A stretch of DNA of 64,000 bases from Arthrobacter sp. U41 (GTDB taxonomy: Bacteria; Actinomycetota; Actinomycetes; Actinomycetales; Micrococcaceae). Below are positions 51,971-60,837 of the stretch, piece by piece. The DNA is taken from the NCBI RefSeq assembly GCF_001750145.1, contig NZ_CP015734.1, positions 1 through 64,000 on the forward strand, read 5' to 3'. The notes under the pieces were generated by a model. That model was not told where the DNA came from, made no database searches, and saw nothing but the letters and a program-made list of their open reading frames with translations. The position numbers and the translations under genes are program-made. The first letter of the stretch is position 1, and every line of letters starts with the position of its first letter.

Positions 51971-52881
51971 GCGACTACTTCATGTTTATCAGTGCGGAGA
52001 AGGCCACTTTCCCGATCGACTGGATGTGCCACAAGCTCAAGGTCTCCCGGGCCTCGTTCTACCGCTGGCTGCTCCCGGCAGAACCCACGAAAACTCAGGT
52101 GCGCCATGACGAGCTCGACGCGCACGTGGTCCGCGTCTACGACCGAGAGAAAGGTAAGGCCGGGAGGGACCAGATCACCACGCTTTTGGGGCAGGAAGGC
52201 GTCAGCATCGCCACGGGCACCGTCGGGTCGATAATGACCGACCGCGGCCTGCGGGCTGTCAGGATGCGGGCGTGGAAGAAAACCACGACCGTTGACCCCG
52301 ACGCCCGAACCGAGCACATCAAGAACCACATGCTCGACAAGAACGGGAAGCGCGATTTCACCTCCCTGGTCCCCGGGACCAGGCTCTGCGGCGATATCAC
52401 CTACCTGCGAACAGGGTCGGGATGGCTGTATTTGGCGACCGTCATCGACTTGTCCACGCGAATGATCGTCGGCTGGTCGATGGCTTCTCACATGCGCACC
52501 AGCCTGATCATCGACGCCCTGACGATGGCTCGCGACCACGGCCATCTGGACGCGAACGGGGCGATTTTCAACTCGGACAGAGGCGCGCAATACACCTCTG
52601 GAGACTTCCAGAAGTGGTGCTCCACGAACGGGGTTACCCAGTCGATGGGAGCCGTGGGTGTGTGTTGGGACAATGCCGTGGCGGAGTCGTTTTTCTCCCA
52701 TATGAAGACGGAAATGTACTACCAGCAGCACTTCGACAACCACCTCGCCGCGCGCACCGCGGTGATGGAATATATCGAATCCTGGTACAACCGGCGACGG
52801 CCCCACTCCCACAACGGAGGATTACAACCGGCCGCAGCTCTGGCCGCTTACCAAGACCGCCGCCAACTGGCTGCGGCATAG
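51868..52881 (+). CDS. IS3-family OrfB transposase (DDE integrase core)
   Basis: The transposase frame overlaps orfA and is probably expressed as an OrfAB fusion by -1 frameshifting. It has ISAEKATFPIDWMCHKLKVS, and the rve core with DITYLRTGSGWLYLATVIDL (first Asp), FNSDRGAQYTSGDF (second Asp) and DNAVAESFFSHMKTEM (Glu). The C-terminal YIESWYNRRRPHSHNGG is typical. It appears intact, so the element may be active. Confidence 0.92.
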   Translation: MGEVQGVASRERRVETGDRILGKSQRLLRCEATISDYFMFISAEKATFPIDWMCHKLKVSRASFYRWLLPAEPTKTQVRHDELDAHVVRVYDREKGKAGRDQITTLLGQEGVSIATGTVGSIMTDRGLRAVRMRAWKKTTTVDPDARTEHIKNHMLDKNGKRDFTSLVPGTRLCGDITYLRTGSGWLYLATVIDLSTRMIVGWSMASHMRTSLIIDALTMARDHGHLDANGAIFNSDRGAQYTSGDFQKWCSTNGVTQSMGAVGVCWDNAVAESFFSHMKTEMYYQQHFDNHLAARTAVMEYIESWYNRRRPHSHNGGLQPAAALAAYQDRRQLAAA

Positions 52882-52949
52882 AAGAAAAACACATCAGACT
52901 GTCTCAAGAACTTGACGAGCGCATAACACCAGAGTGCCTCCTTGTGCAG

Positions 52950-53200
52950 CTTTGACTGCGGCCAAGGATGCCCCGTACGGGCGATTCAAGGAGCAGGCCC
53001 CCGTCCAGTCGGTGTTGGAGCGGTTTTTTCCCAAACGACGCCGATCCGGACCTCGTCGCGAAACGGCGCGGTGATCGCAACCGACTCCGGTTCAGTCTCC
53101 AACCAGTGACCGTTCGATGCCTCGGACCACACCGTCCAGCGCGTCGCCGACCTGCTTCAGGCCCCGCGCTCCACGATCACCTCTACACAACAAACATCGG
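52950..53200 (+). pseudogene. N-terminal fragment of a Tn3-family transposase
   Basis: AAKDAPYGRFKEQAPVQSVL in one frame and NDADPDLVAKRRGDRNRLRF followed by SLQPVTVRCLG in the next are the DUF4158 start of a Tn3 TnpA. The frame breaks near 53030 and the rest of the gene is absent. A Tn3-type end follows at 53277, so this is a deleted transposon. Confidence 0.65.
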
Positions 53201-53276
53201 ACGACACCCCACCCCAGCGATGTGGCCCGGCGTAACAGCGATGCCGATCAGAACCTCGGCTACCGGGCCCCACCGG

Positions 53277-53314
53277 CTTAGCGTGACTTTCCCGAGCATT
53301 GGTCCTCAAGCCCC
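53277..53314 (-). repeat. Solitary Tn3-type terminal repeat
   Basis: The complement begins GGGGCTTGAGGACCAATGCT and ends CACGCTAAG (38 bp), so the element lies to its left. It is most similar to the opposed end at 17884-17920. It is adjacent to the TnpA fragment. Confidence 0.75.
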
Positions 53315-53450
53315 AACCCATTGGCAGCCGGTTGCACGCGACACACGTCAGCGGGCGGGGCCTGCTCGTCCGGCCCCGAGGTACCGCGTTCACTTTTTAT
53401 GAAGATTCAATTACAGTGAATGTTCAATCAAGTCGAACAGAGGAGGGAAG

Positions 53451-54473
53451 ATGCTGGAAAGTCGTATCAACATCATCGTTCAACATCTGACCCAGTACGG
53501 CATCGACGTACGCGTGGAAGACACCGGTTGGACCCGCCCCGCGTTCGAGCACCCGCTTCTCACACTGCAGCGGGAAGCCGAACGCCAGAAGTTTGTGATC
53601 CTGGATGATGCTCTGACGCAACGAGTCATTCCCTCGGAGAATCAGGCCAAGCCCCTGATTGCCCAGGGCTACATCGACGAAAGGCAGGCCAGAGGATATC
53701 GGGCACAGAATCTGAATTTCGTGGATGAGGCCGGTAATGCCTTCATTGCGTTCGGGAACGTCTATATCGACGTACGAGGCCGCCGCGTGAGCCGCCGAAC
53801 TCCCGAGAGGAAGGACGCAGGGGCCGGCGTTTCCGCCTCGGGAGTGAATCTGTTCAGCGCACGCAGGTCGCGTCTGCTGTTCGTTCTGCTGACCTGGCCG
53901 TACGTCCCGCGCCTGACGATCAGGGAGATCAGCACGCTGTCCGGGGTTTCAGTGGGTCTTGCCCAGGAGACTCTAAAGCTCTTACAACGAGAGGAATATC
54001 TCTCAGTCGGGCCTGGCCCGCAGCTGTTGAGGCAACGCGATCTCTTCGAGCAATGGGTCATGACCTATCCTCATCAATTGGCCCCGCGGCTGTCGCTGGA
54101 GGCCTTCAGATCATCTGAACCGGGTCTTCATGGGCCATTGGCGCCAGGGATGGAAGTCAGCGGAGAAAGCGCCCTTCCCGAACTGCTGAATCCATCAAGC
54201 TTGACCGTCTATGTCGAAGAGTTCACACCCCGCATGGCCGTCGTCAATAAGTGGCGCAGGGATGAGCATCCGAATGTCTTCGTCAGACACAAGTTCTGGA
54301 CGGATCCGAGCAGTCTCGACATCGAAGCCCCGACATTGGCCGGGAACCTGCCGACCGTTCCCAGCACTCTCGTATACGCCGATCTGCTCGCCAGCGGGGA
54401 ACCCCGACAGCGCGATGCCGCCCTAATACTGAAGGAGCACGATGAGCGACTTGTCCGCATATTCCGCTCATGA
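53451..54473 (+). CDS. AbiEi-like HTH protein of a nucleotidyltransferase toxin-antitoxin pair
   Basis: 340-residue protein. Residues about 150-190 carry a winged-helix motif (LTIREISTLSGVSVGLAQET, LLQREEYLSVG). The N-terminal 120 residues (FEHPLLTLQREAERQKFVIL, AFGNVYIDVRGRRVSRRTPE) resemble a restriction-endonuclease-like fold. The gene overlaps the downstream nucleotidyltransferase gene by 32 bp. The arrangement matches type IV-like toxin-antitoxin modules, in which the HTH protein is the antitoxin and transcriptional regulator. GATTCAATTACAGTGAAT lies about 45 bp upstream. Confidence 0.65.
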   Translation: MLESRINIIVQHLTQYGIDVRVEDTGWTRPAFEHPLLTLQREAERQKFVILDDALTQRVIPSENQAKPLIAQGYIDERQARGYRAQNLNFVDEAGNAFIAFGNVYIDVRGRRVSRRTPERKDAGAGVSASGVNLFSARRSRLLFVLLTWPYVPRLTIREISTLSGVSVGLAQETLKLLQREEYLSVGPGPQLLRQRDLFEQWVMTYPHQLAPRLSLEAFRSSEPGLHGPLAPGMEVSGESALPELLNPSSLTVYVEEFTPRMAVVNKWRRDEHPNVFVRHKFWTDPSSLDIEAPTLAGNLPTVPSTLVYADLLASGEPRQRDAALILKEHDERLVRIFRS

Positions 54474-55302
54474 GTTCGGTCCCTTGTGCACTGTCCTGCG
54501 GAGCGTTATGGACATCACCGCCAAACCGGGTGAGCCGATCATGCTTGTCGGCGCTTCGGCACGTGACCTTATCCACCGGGGTTTGGGATTTCACTCGGAG
54601 CTGGCCAGCACCACGGACATAGACATTGCCATCGCCGTTCCGGACCGTTTCGCCTACCAGTCGGTCATAACGAACCTTGAACCTGAGGGAGACACCCGGA
54701 TTCGCTTTCGCATCGATAAGTGGTCCGTTGACCTCATACCCTTTGGAGGGATCGAGAACCCGTCGGGAACAGCCGTTCCCCACCCCGACGGACACACCGT
54801 GGACGTCTTCGCATTTCAGGAAGTCTTTGACGGAGCCGAACTGTACCGGTTGCCTGAGGGCATTGAAGTTCGGGTGCCGACGGCCGCCGGCTATGCTGCG
54901 TTGAAAATCAAGGCCTGGGTGGACAAGGGAGCCCTGGGATGGACGAAGCATGCCCGGGACCTCAGCTACGTATGTATGTGGTACCAGAACAGCCCTGGCC
55001 TCAACGACTCCCTCTACGACTACGAAAAGGACGCCGACCTTTTCGAGCTGGCCAACTTTGACCAGGATCTGGCCTCCACATATCTGTTGGGCAGACACAT
55101 CCGCGCCACCATCGGGGACGACCTTGCCGCCCAGCTGGGGACCCTCTGGAACCCCGACAGCCGGAAACTCATGGCATCATCTGAACGAAACGACAGATTC
55201 CTCGCCTCGGCGAAGGCCCGGGACTATAGCACCAGACTTCAGTATTTCGATGCGATCCACGCTACACTCTCAGCTGTCCAAAGCCAGGGACACAACGATT
55301 GA
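54442..55302 (+). CDS. Nucleotidyltransferase toxin-like protein (AbiEii/COG4849 type)
   Basis: 286-residue protein with a minimal nucleotidyltransferase fold: GEPIMLVGASARDLIHRG helix, then TTDIDIAIAVPD with the metal-binding DxD, and KWSVDLIPFGG supplying a third acidic residue. A C-terminal helical region (AALKIKAWVDKGALGWTKH ARDLSYVC, given in two parts) matches the usual KxxA..DR..KD..D layout. In related type IV systems such enzymes modify tRNA or other targets with nucleotides. It likely forms an addiction or phage-defence module with the upstream HTH protein. Confidence 0.7.
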   Translation: MSDLSAYSAHEFGPLCTVLRSVMDITAKPGEPIMLVGASARDLIHRGLGFHSELASTTDIDIAIAVPDRFAYQSVITNLEPEGDTRIRFRIDKWSVDLIPFGGIENPSGTAVPHPDGHTVDVFAFQEVFDGAELYRLPEGIEVRVPTAAGYAALKIKAWVDKGALGWTKHARDLSYVCMWYQNSPGLNDSLYDYEKDADLFELANFDQDLASTYLLGRHIRATIGDDLAAQLGTLWNPDSRKLMASSERNDRFLASAKARDYSTRLQYFDAIHATLSAVQSQGHND

Positions 55303-55724
55303 CCTGACAGTTCGGATTCCTTGATCTGCTCGGGTTCAGCCCCTGTAACCATCACCAGCGAAAGTGGTCTTGCGCGGTTCGATGGTCGTAAAAGGCCGAA
55401 GTCCCTTTTGCTGAGAAAAACCAGGGTGAGACGCATTGGTGAGATGAGCCTGGGTTTTGGAACCGCCGCGAATGCTGGGCTTCGGCCGGGCCCCGCTTGG
55501 CCGGCCCTCCGGTCCTGATAAAGGATCGTTAATGAGACCAATTGACTAACTTTGTTATTGAACTTGAGGCTGACCGTACGCGCGCCTGCTCCCTCCCTAG
55601 CCGGGGCCCGGCATGCCGAGGTCTAACTGACGGTGCCGACGGCATATTGTCTGATGCTGATCTAAAGTTGTGTGGGGGCTGCCATCACGCCTCAACCAAA
55701 ACTAGTGGTGGGGGTCACCGAGAA
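55303..55724. other. Intergenic region before the OLD-like remnant
   Basis: No recognised gene. Short frames on both strands (for example around 55330-55440 minus) have coding-like patches but no family match. GC-rich GGCCGGGCCCCG lies near 55486. Confidence 0.35.
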
Positions 55725-55996
55725 GTGATAGAACGAATAATCGTCCGTGGATACCGCTTGTTCCGCGATTTCGAAATGGAACCGAATGCGGGCCTGAATA
55801 TCGTCGTCGGTGGCAACGAGGCCGGAAAGTCGACGCTGTTGGAGGCAATCTCACTCGCTCTGACAGGTCGGGTAAACGGCCGACGCGCTGAGGAAGAGCT
55901 GAACCCATTCTGGTTCAACCAGGACATGGTGGCTGAGTATTTCGCGGCCATCGCAGCTGGTGAGTCTCCTGCCCCACCTGAGATTCTCGTCGAGTT
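55725..55996 (+). pseudogene. OLD/RecF-type ATPase, truncated after the P-loop
   Basis: From GTG 55725 the frame reads VIERIIVRGYRLFRDFEMEP, GLNIVVGGNEAGKSTLLEAI (Walker A GGNEAGKST) and LALTGRVNGRRAEEELNPFWF. This is the start of an OLD-family or SMC-like AAA ATPase, usually 500-700 residues with a TOPRIM domain. It stops shortly after entering the Tn3-type end at 55997. OLD ATPases often belong to phage-defence systems (for example Gabija GajA); the rest is lost here. Confidence 0.7.
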
Positions 55997-56034
55997 GGGG
56001 TCTGAGGAGGATCGGTACGGAAATTCACGCTAAC
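55997..56034 (+). repeat. Tn3-type terminal repeat next to a resolvase
   Basis: 38 bp beginning GGGGTCTGAGGAGGATCGGT and ending TTCACGCTAAC, with the element extending to the right. No matching right end is visible before 64 kb, so the transposon is truncated or its other end lies outside the window. Confidence 0.7.
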
Positions 56035-56080
56035 GGTGGATAGGTGTGGTTTCCGGTGTGAACGGTAAAATTTTGCGGAT

Positions 56081-56665
56081 CTAACCGGTGGCGTCGCCCG
56101 CGCGTTTGATGGCACGGTAAACGGTTGAACGGGCGACGGCAAAGAGTTCGGCAAGTTCCGCCGTCGTGTGTGTCCCGGCTCGGTGGACCGAGACCAGGTG
56201 GGCTTCCTGCTTCTTGGAGAGCTTGGGTTGCTTCCCCCGCAGCCGGCCCTTTGCCTTGGCAACGGCCATGCCTTCCCGGGTACGCGCCCGGATCAGGTCG
56301 GCTTCGAATTCCGCGACCATGGCCAGGACATTGAAGAGGAGTCGGCCCACGGGATCGGTCGGGTCATGGACGGAGCCGCCGATGCTGAGCTTGACTTCAC
56401 GGCGGGTGAGCTCATCGACAATGTCCTTCGCATCGCGCAGCGACCGGGCAAGGCGGTCGAGTTTGGTCACAACCAGGGTGTCCCCGTCCCGGCAGGCAGC
56501 CAACGCTTCCCTGAGTCCGGGACGCGCCCGGTTGGCGCCGGTGAGGCCCTGGTCGGTGAATGTCTTCTCCGGCGCCACCCCAAGGGCAACCAAGGCATTC
56601 TTTTGGGCGGTGAGGTCTTGGTCGTTGGTGGATACACGCGCGTATCCGATTAGCAGTCCGGTCAT
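56081..56665 (-). CDS. tnpR: Serine resolvase of a Tn3-family element
   Basis: 194-residue resolvase starting MTGLLIGYARVSTNDQDLTA (Ser nucleophile in RVST). Further motifs are VVTKLDRLARSLRDAKDIVD, VLAMVAEFEADLIRARTREG and C-terminal HTH TAELAELFAVARSTVYRAI. A longer reading to 56704 adds an unlikely N-terminus. The gene lies just inside a Tn3-type end. The region upstream (56740-56830) contains TGTCATTTTCCGAAG-like sequence that may be part of its res site. No transposase gene accompanies it. Confidence 0.9.
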   Translation of the reverse strand: MTGLLIGYARVSTNDQDLTAQKNALVALGVAPEKTFTDQGLTGANRARPGLREALAACRDGDTLVVTKLDRLARSLRDAKDIVDELTRREVKLSIGGSVHDPTDPVGRLLFNVLAMVAEFEADLIRARTREGMAVAKAKGRLRGKQPKLSKKQEAHLVSVHRAGTHTTAELAELFAVARSTVYRAIKRAGDATG

Positions 56666-56872
56666 GGTTTTGAATGTACCGGTTGTCCCCCCTTCACCGG
56701 GCATATTTGCGGGCGGGTCTTACGGGAATCGAAGGGCTACGGAAACGCGCCGATTCTGTCATTTTCCGAAGTGGTCTGCACGGAATTTCTGAAGTCCTCT
56801 GCACTCGTCTCCAGTTGGGGGTGATTCTCAACGTAGTCACCGTCCGTGGACCTGTAAATGGGTGCTTGTGCT

Positions 56873-58576
56873 TTACCCGCAGTATGCGCCGGTCGAGGCG
56901 CTGTGGACGAGCTTGGCGTACTTGGCGAGCACGCCCTTGGTGAACTTGGCCGGGATCGGTTCCCAGCCTTCCTTGCGGGATTCGAGCTCCGTGTCGTCCA
57001 CCAGCAGGTCGAACGTGCGGGCGGCGATGTCCACGCGGATCCGGTCCCCGTCCTGGACGAAGGCGATGGGGCCGCCGTCGGCCGCTTCCGGGGCGACGTG
57101 GCCGATGCAGAGTCCGGTGGTTCCGCCGGAGAAGCGGCCGTCGGTCAGCAGGAGCACGTCCTTGCCCAGGCCCGCACCCTTGATGGCGCCGGTGATGGCG
57201 AGCATCTCGCGCATGCCCGGTCCGCCCTTGGGGCCCTCGTAACGGATGACAACGACGTCGCCGGCCTTGATCTGGCCCTTGTCGAGCGCATCCAGTGCAC
57301 CCTGCTCGCGCTCGAAGACGCGGGCAGTGCCCTCGAAGACGTCGGCGTCGAAGCCGGCGCTCTTCACAACCGCGCCCTCCGGGGCCATCGTGCCGTGCAG
57401 GATGGTGATACCGCCGGTCTTGTGGATCGGGTTGTCCATGGCACGGAGGATCTTGCCGTCCAGGTCCGGCGGGTTGATCGCCGCCAGGTTTTCGGCGACC
57501 GTCTTGCCCGTGACTGTGAGGCAGTCCCCGTGCAGCAGGCCGGCGTCGAGCAGTGCCTTCATGATGACCGGAACACCGCCGATCTTGTCGACGTCCGTCA
57601 TGACGTAGCGGCCGAACGGCTTCAAGTCGCCCAGGTGCGGGATCTTGTCCCCGATGCGGTTGAAGTCCTCGAGCGTCAGCTCCACTTCGGCTTCGCGGGC
57701 GATGGCCAGGAGGTGGAGCACGGCGTTGGTGGAACCGCCGAAGGCCATGGTCACGGCGATGGCATTCTCGAACGCCTTCTTGGTCATGATGTCGCGGGCG
57801 GTGAGGCCGAGGCGGAGCAGGTTGACCACCGCTTCGCCGGACTTGCGCGCAAACACGTCACGGCGGCGGTCTGCCGAGGGCGGAGCGGCGGAGCCGGGGA
57901 GGGACATACCCAGGGCCTCGCCGATGCAGGCCATGGTGTTGGCGGTGTACATGCCGCCGCAGGCGCCTTCGCCCGGGCAGATCGCCTTTTCGATGCGGGT
58001 GAGGTCTTCCATGCTCATCTTGCCCGCGGCACAGGCGCCCACGGCCTCAAAGGCGTCGATCAGGGTGACTTCCTTCTCGGAGCCGTCCTCCAGCTTGACC
58101 CAGCCGGGCATGATGGAGCCCGCGTAGAGGAAGACACTGGCGAGATCCAGGCGTGCCGCCGCCATCAGCATGCCCGGGAGGGACTTGTCGCAGCCGGCCA
58201 GCAGGACCGAGCCGTCGATCCGCTCGGCCTGCATCACGGTTTCCACCGAGTCGGCGATGACCTCACGGGACACCAGGGAGAAGTGCATGCCCTCATGTCC
58301 CATCGAAATACCGTCCGAGACGGAGATGGTGCCGAACTGCATGGGGAACCCGCCGCCGGCGTGGACGCCTTCCTTGGCGCCCTGGGCCAGCCGGTTCAGG
58401 GACAGGTTGCAGGGAGTGATCTCGTTCCAGGAGCTCGCCACGCCGATCTGCGGCTTGGCGAAGTCATCGTCCCCCATACCGACCGCCCGGAACATGCCGC
58501 GCGCGGGCGCCGCGTGGATTCCGTCGGTGACGACCCGGCTGCGGGGCTTGATGTCCACTAAATGTGATGGTTGCAT
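56873..58576 (-). CDS. ilvD: Dihydroxy-acid dehydratase
   Basis: 567-residue Fe-S enzyme of branched-chain amino acid synthesis. It converts 2,3-dihydroxy-isovalerate and dihydroxy-methylvalerate to the 2-keto acids. Cluster ligands are visible: Cys in [23 protein letters not shown] and [16 protein letters not shown], plus the C-terminal [18 protein letters not shown] signature. It is complete, with GGAGG before the ATG. An ilvD without other ilv genes, beside transposon ends, looks like acquired cargo or a second copy. Extra DHAD copies can relieve inhibition by metals, oxidants or natural DHAD inhibitors; that role is a hypothesis here. Confidence 0.97.
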   Translation of the reverse strand: MQPSHLVDIKPRSRVVTDGIHAAPARGMFRAVGMGDDDFAKPQIGVASSWNEITPCNLSLNRLAQGAKEGVHAGGGFPMQFGTISVSDGISMGHEGMHFSLVSREVIADSVETVMQAERIDGSVLLAGCDKSLPGMLMAAARLDLASVFLYAGSIMPGWVKLEDGSEKEVTLIDAFEAVGACAAGKMSMEDLTRIEKAICPGEGACGGMYTANTMACIGEALGMSLPGSAAPPSADRRRDVFARKSGEAVVNLLRLGLTARDIMTKKAFENAIAVTMAFGGSTNAVLHLLAIAREAEVELTLEDFNRIGDKIPHLGDLKPFGRYVMTDVDKIGGVPVIMKALLDAGLLHGDCLTVTGKTVAENLAAINPPDLDGKILRAMDNPIHKTGGITILHGTMAPEGAVVKSAGFDADVFEGTARVFEREQGALDALDKGQIKAGDVVVIRYEGPKGGPGMREMLAITGAIKGAGLGKDVLLLTDGRFSGGTTGLCIGHVAPEAADGGPIAFVQDGDRIRVDIAARTFDLLVDDTELESRKEGWEPIPAKFTKGVLAKYAKLVHSASTGAYCG

Positions 58577-58658
58577 ATTTTTCCTCCGGTGTTGATTTCA
58601 AGCTACGTATCGCTCTGAACGCTATGGGCAACGGGACGCGTCGAGGTTATGGGCAGTG

Positions 58659-59534
58659 TTAAGGGTTGCAGTAGTTGCAAAAACGCGGGTCGGCTCTTGG
58701 CGGGTCGGTTACGTCGCGGGTGGAGCGGTGCTCGCAGGTGAGGCATCCATCAATCTCAGCGCGGGTCTCGCTTGTTGGTGCGCCGCAAACCTTGCACGGG
58801 AGTCCCGCCACCCGCTCCACTTTCCAGAATCCCGGGGTGTCGCACGCCGGACACCGTGAGCGAAGTTTCTGTGCAAGGTCTTCGGCCGCGCGACGGATGG
58901 TTTCCATGCGCGTCGGATTGGCATGTGCGCGCATGTCGGTCTCGAGAAAAACCTTGCCGTTGGCCGACCGGGCCAGCGCCTTCGAAAAGTCGCGCTCCAG
59001 CTCGGGCCATGAGGCGATTCCCTTACGGATGCGATGGTCGTGCCCGCCTTCCGGCCGAACGACCAGGTGATGTCCGGGGAACTTCGATTCGCGTGCGAAC
59101 CCTTGGGCCTCCGCCCAGTCCGCGGTCAGCAGGTGGAAGAAATTCGTCTCGCCTTCAGCTGTTCCAACGACCTCCAGTCCACGCTCACGGTCGATCCAGA
59201 TCATGAGTTCGACGTTCCAGGGGAACATCCCCATGTACGGATCCGGGCCAAACGAACCCTCGTTGGCGATACCCAGCGGCAATCCCGACAATTCCATGCC
59301 CACCCGCGCCTTCCTGCGCGCAGCCTCAAGCTGTGTTCCTGCGCGGGGAATGTCACGGGTGAAAGTACCGAGCAGATCCGTGTCGTAGCCCGTGACGTGT
59401 TCAAGCCGGCAGCCGAGCGCACGCTCGAGCACCGGGACGATCACCCGCTCCTTGCCATGCTGGGTAAGCAGAGAAATCCGTTCACCGGCATATACGGAAC
59501 GGGGGGTTGAATTACCGGACTCAGTGCTGACCAC
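58659..59534 (-). CDS. DUF6671-type protein with zinc-ribbon tail
   Basis: 291-residue protein. The GTG at 59534 is chosen because AAAGG precedes it and the upstream frame is non-coding in character. The N-terminal part (YAGERISLLTQHGKERVIVP, ALGCRLEHVTGYDTDLLGTF, TRDIPRAGTQLEAARRKARV) matches DUF6671 as I recall. The C-terminal 60 residues carry four Cys pairs (CPACDTPG, CKVCGAP, CLTCEHR, CNYC) for two zinc ribbons. It is divergent from sbtA with a 353-bp gap. Biochemical function unknown. Confidence 0.7.
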   Translation of the reverse strand: MVSTESGNSTPRSVYAGERISLLTQHGKERVIVPVLERALGCRLEHVTGYDTDLLGTFTRDIPRAGTQLEAARRKARVGMELSGLPLGIANEGSFGPDPYMGMFPWNVELMIWIDRERGLEVVGTAEGETNFFHLLTADWAEAQGFARESKFPGHHLVVRPEGGHDHRIRKGIASWPELERDFSKALARSANGKVFLETDMRAHANPTRMETIRRAAEDLAQKLRSRCPACDTPGFWKVERVAGLPCKVCGAPTSETRAEIDGCLTCEHRSTRDVTDPPRADPRFCNYCNP

Positions 59535-59887
59535 AACTGACCTTTCACTCCAGGGGGAACGACCGGGAACCGCAGGTTTGCGGGATGAGGGGCACATCCG
59601 GTGACGACTGCTGCTCCTGCCATCTTCCCCACCCCATGCCAACGTCAATCGCAGCAACCTGTCATGTGCAAACTATGGGTTGGAAAAGTCCCGGTGGTCG
59701 TCCACAACCGGCGACGTACGTCTTAGAATACATAAAGTTCTGATCGTGAATCAAATAGCGTGTGTTAATGGAATCCTGATGGGATGCCGGTGCCCTCGGA
59801 TGGATTGCAGTCCCGGAACATTGGGGTGCGGGCCGTTTGCCTGCACCCGGACTTCGCAAAGCTGGAAACGAACAAGAGAGTCGCCAC
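59535..59887. promoter_or_regulatory. Divergent region between DUF6671 and sbtA genes
   Basis: 353 bp, AT-richer in its middle (59720-59770). It must hold both promoters. I could not define promoter boxes or operators. Nothing else is seen. Confidence 0.35.
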
Positions 59888-60832
59888 ATGATCGATCCCA
59901 TCATCCTTTTCTTCCTGCTGGGCGCCACCGCTGGTCTGCTGCGTTCGGAGTTGCGTCTACCGGCTGCGATTTACGAGTTTGTCAGTATCGTGCTGCTGCT
60001 GGCCATCGGGCTTAAGGGCGGTATCGAACTGGCCAGACAGCCTTTCGGCAGCCTGCTGCCGCAAATGCTGGCCGTCGTGGCGCTGGGATTCTTCCTCGCA
60101 CTGGCCGCCTTCCCCGTGCTGCGCTACCTCGGCCGATTCAAACGCGCGGATGCCGCTTCCATCGCCGCCCACTACGGCTCGGTGAGCGTAGGCACCTATG
60201 CCGTGGCCGTCGCGTATCTTGGCAGCCGCCAGGTCGCGTTCGAAGAGCACATGCCCCTGCTTCTGGTGCTGATGGAAGTGCCGGCCATTATTGTGGGAAT
60301 TGTCCTCGCCCGGGGTCTTTCACGCGAAACCCGGTGGAGATCGGTCGCCCACGAGGTTTTCCTCGGGAAAAGCATTGTGCTGCTCCTGGGCGGGCTGCTC
60401 ATCGGCTGGGCGGCGGGGCCGGACGGATTATCTTCGATCGAGCCGTTGTTCTTCGATCTCTTCAAGGGATTCCTGGCTCTTTTTCTACTGGAGATGGGGC
60501 TGATCACTGCGACACAGGTAGGAAGCCTGCGCCGGCACGGGCCATTCCTGATGGCCTTTGGAATTGGTATGCCGCTCTTTTCGGCCCTGGTGGGGACCGG
60601 ACTGGGCTGGGTCCTGGGCCTCTCCATCGGCGGCACGGCCGTTCTTGCGACACTGGCGGCGAGTGCTTCATACATCGCGGTCCCGGCGGCCATGCGCATT
60701 TCCGTGCCCGAGGCCAACCCCACCCTGTCGCTGGCCGCCGCGCTGGGGATCACGTTCCCGTTCAATGTCCTGCTGGGCATCCCGATCTACCATGCACTGG
60801 CCGTGTGGGCCCACACATTCGCGAAAGGATAG
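59888..60832 (+). CDS. sbtA: SbtA-type sodium-dependent bicarbonate transporter
   Basis: 314-residue polytopic membrane protein of the SbtA/DUF897 family that imports bicarbonate with sodium. About ten TM helices are predicted in two inverted halves. Conserved elements include LKGGIELA near residue 40, ASIAAHYGSVSVGTYAVAVAYL in the first half, and TAVLATLAASASYIAVPAAMR with the paired signature in the second half. Length is slightly short of cyanobacterial SbtA. It is immediately followed by its PII-like partner gene. Such pairs occur in heterotrophs, but plasmid carriage is notable. Confidence 0.92.
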   Translation: MIDPIILFFLLGATAGLLRSELRLPAAIYEFVSIVLLLAIGLKGGIELARQPFGSLLPQMLAVVALGFFLALAAFPVLRYLGRFKRADAASIAAHYGSVSVGTYAVAVAYLGSRQVAFEEHMPLLLVLMEVPAIIVGIVLARGLSRETRWRSVAHEVFLGKSIVLLLGGLLIGWAAGPDGLSSIEPLFFDLFKGFLALFLLEMGLITATQVGSLRRHGPFLMAFGIGMPLFSALVGTGLGWVLGLSIGGTAVLATLAASASYIAVPAAMRISVPEANPTLSLAAALGITFPFNVLLGIPIYHALAVWAHTFAKG

Positions 60833-60837
60833 GACAG

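Larger units (their letters stand above)
51651..52907 (+). mobile_element. IS3-family insertion sequence, about 1.26 kb
   Basis: Encodes an orfA/orfB pair in -1 frame relation. Imperfect ends share TTGAGACAG (51651-51659) with its complement CTGTCTCAA (52899-52907). Exact outer limits and a target duplication could not be fixed. It sits between the cupredoxin cluster and the Tn3 transposase fragment, and probably inserted into the latter's 5' region. Confidence 0.8.

Noticed and set aside
52968..53402. 144-residue open reading frame as an intact gene
   Set aside because: Its middle is a Tn3 transposase fragment and its end runs through the Tn3 terminal repeat; the frame is accidental.
56858..58561. 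567-codon open frame opposite ilvD
   Set aside because: Antisense shadow of ilvD; composition (His/Gly/Val/Asp-rich) is typical of reverse-strand reading of GC-rich genes.
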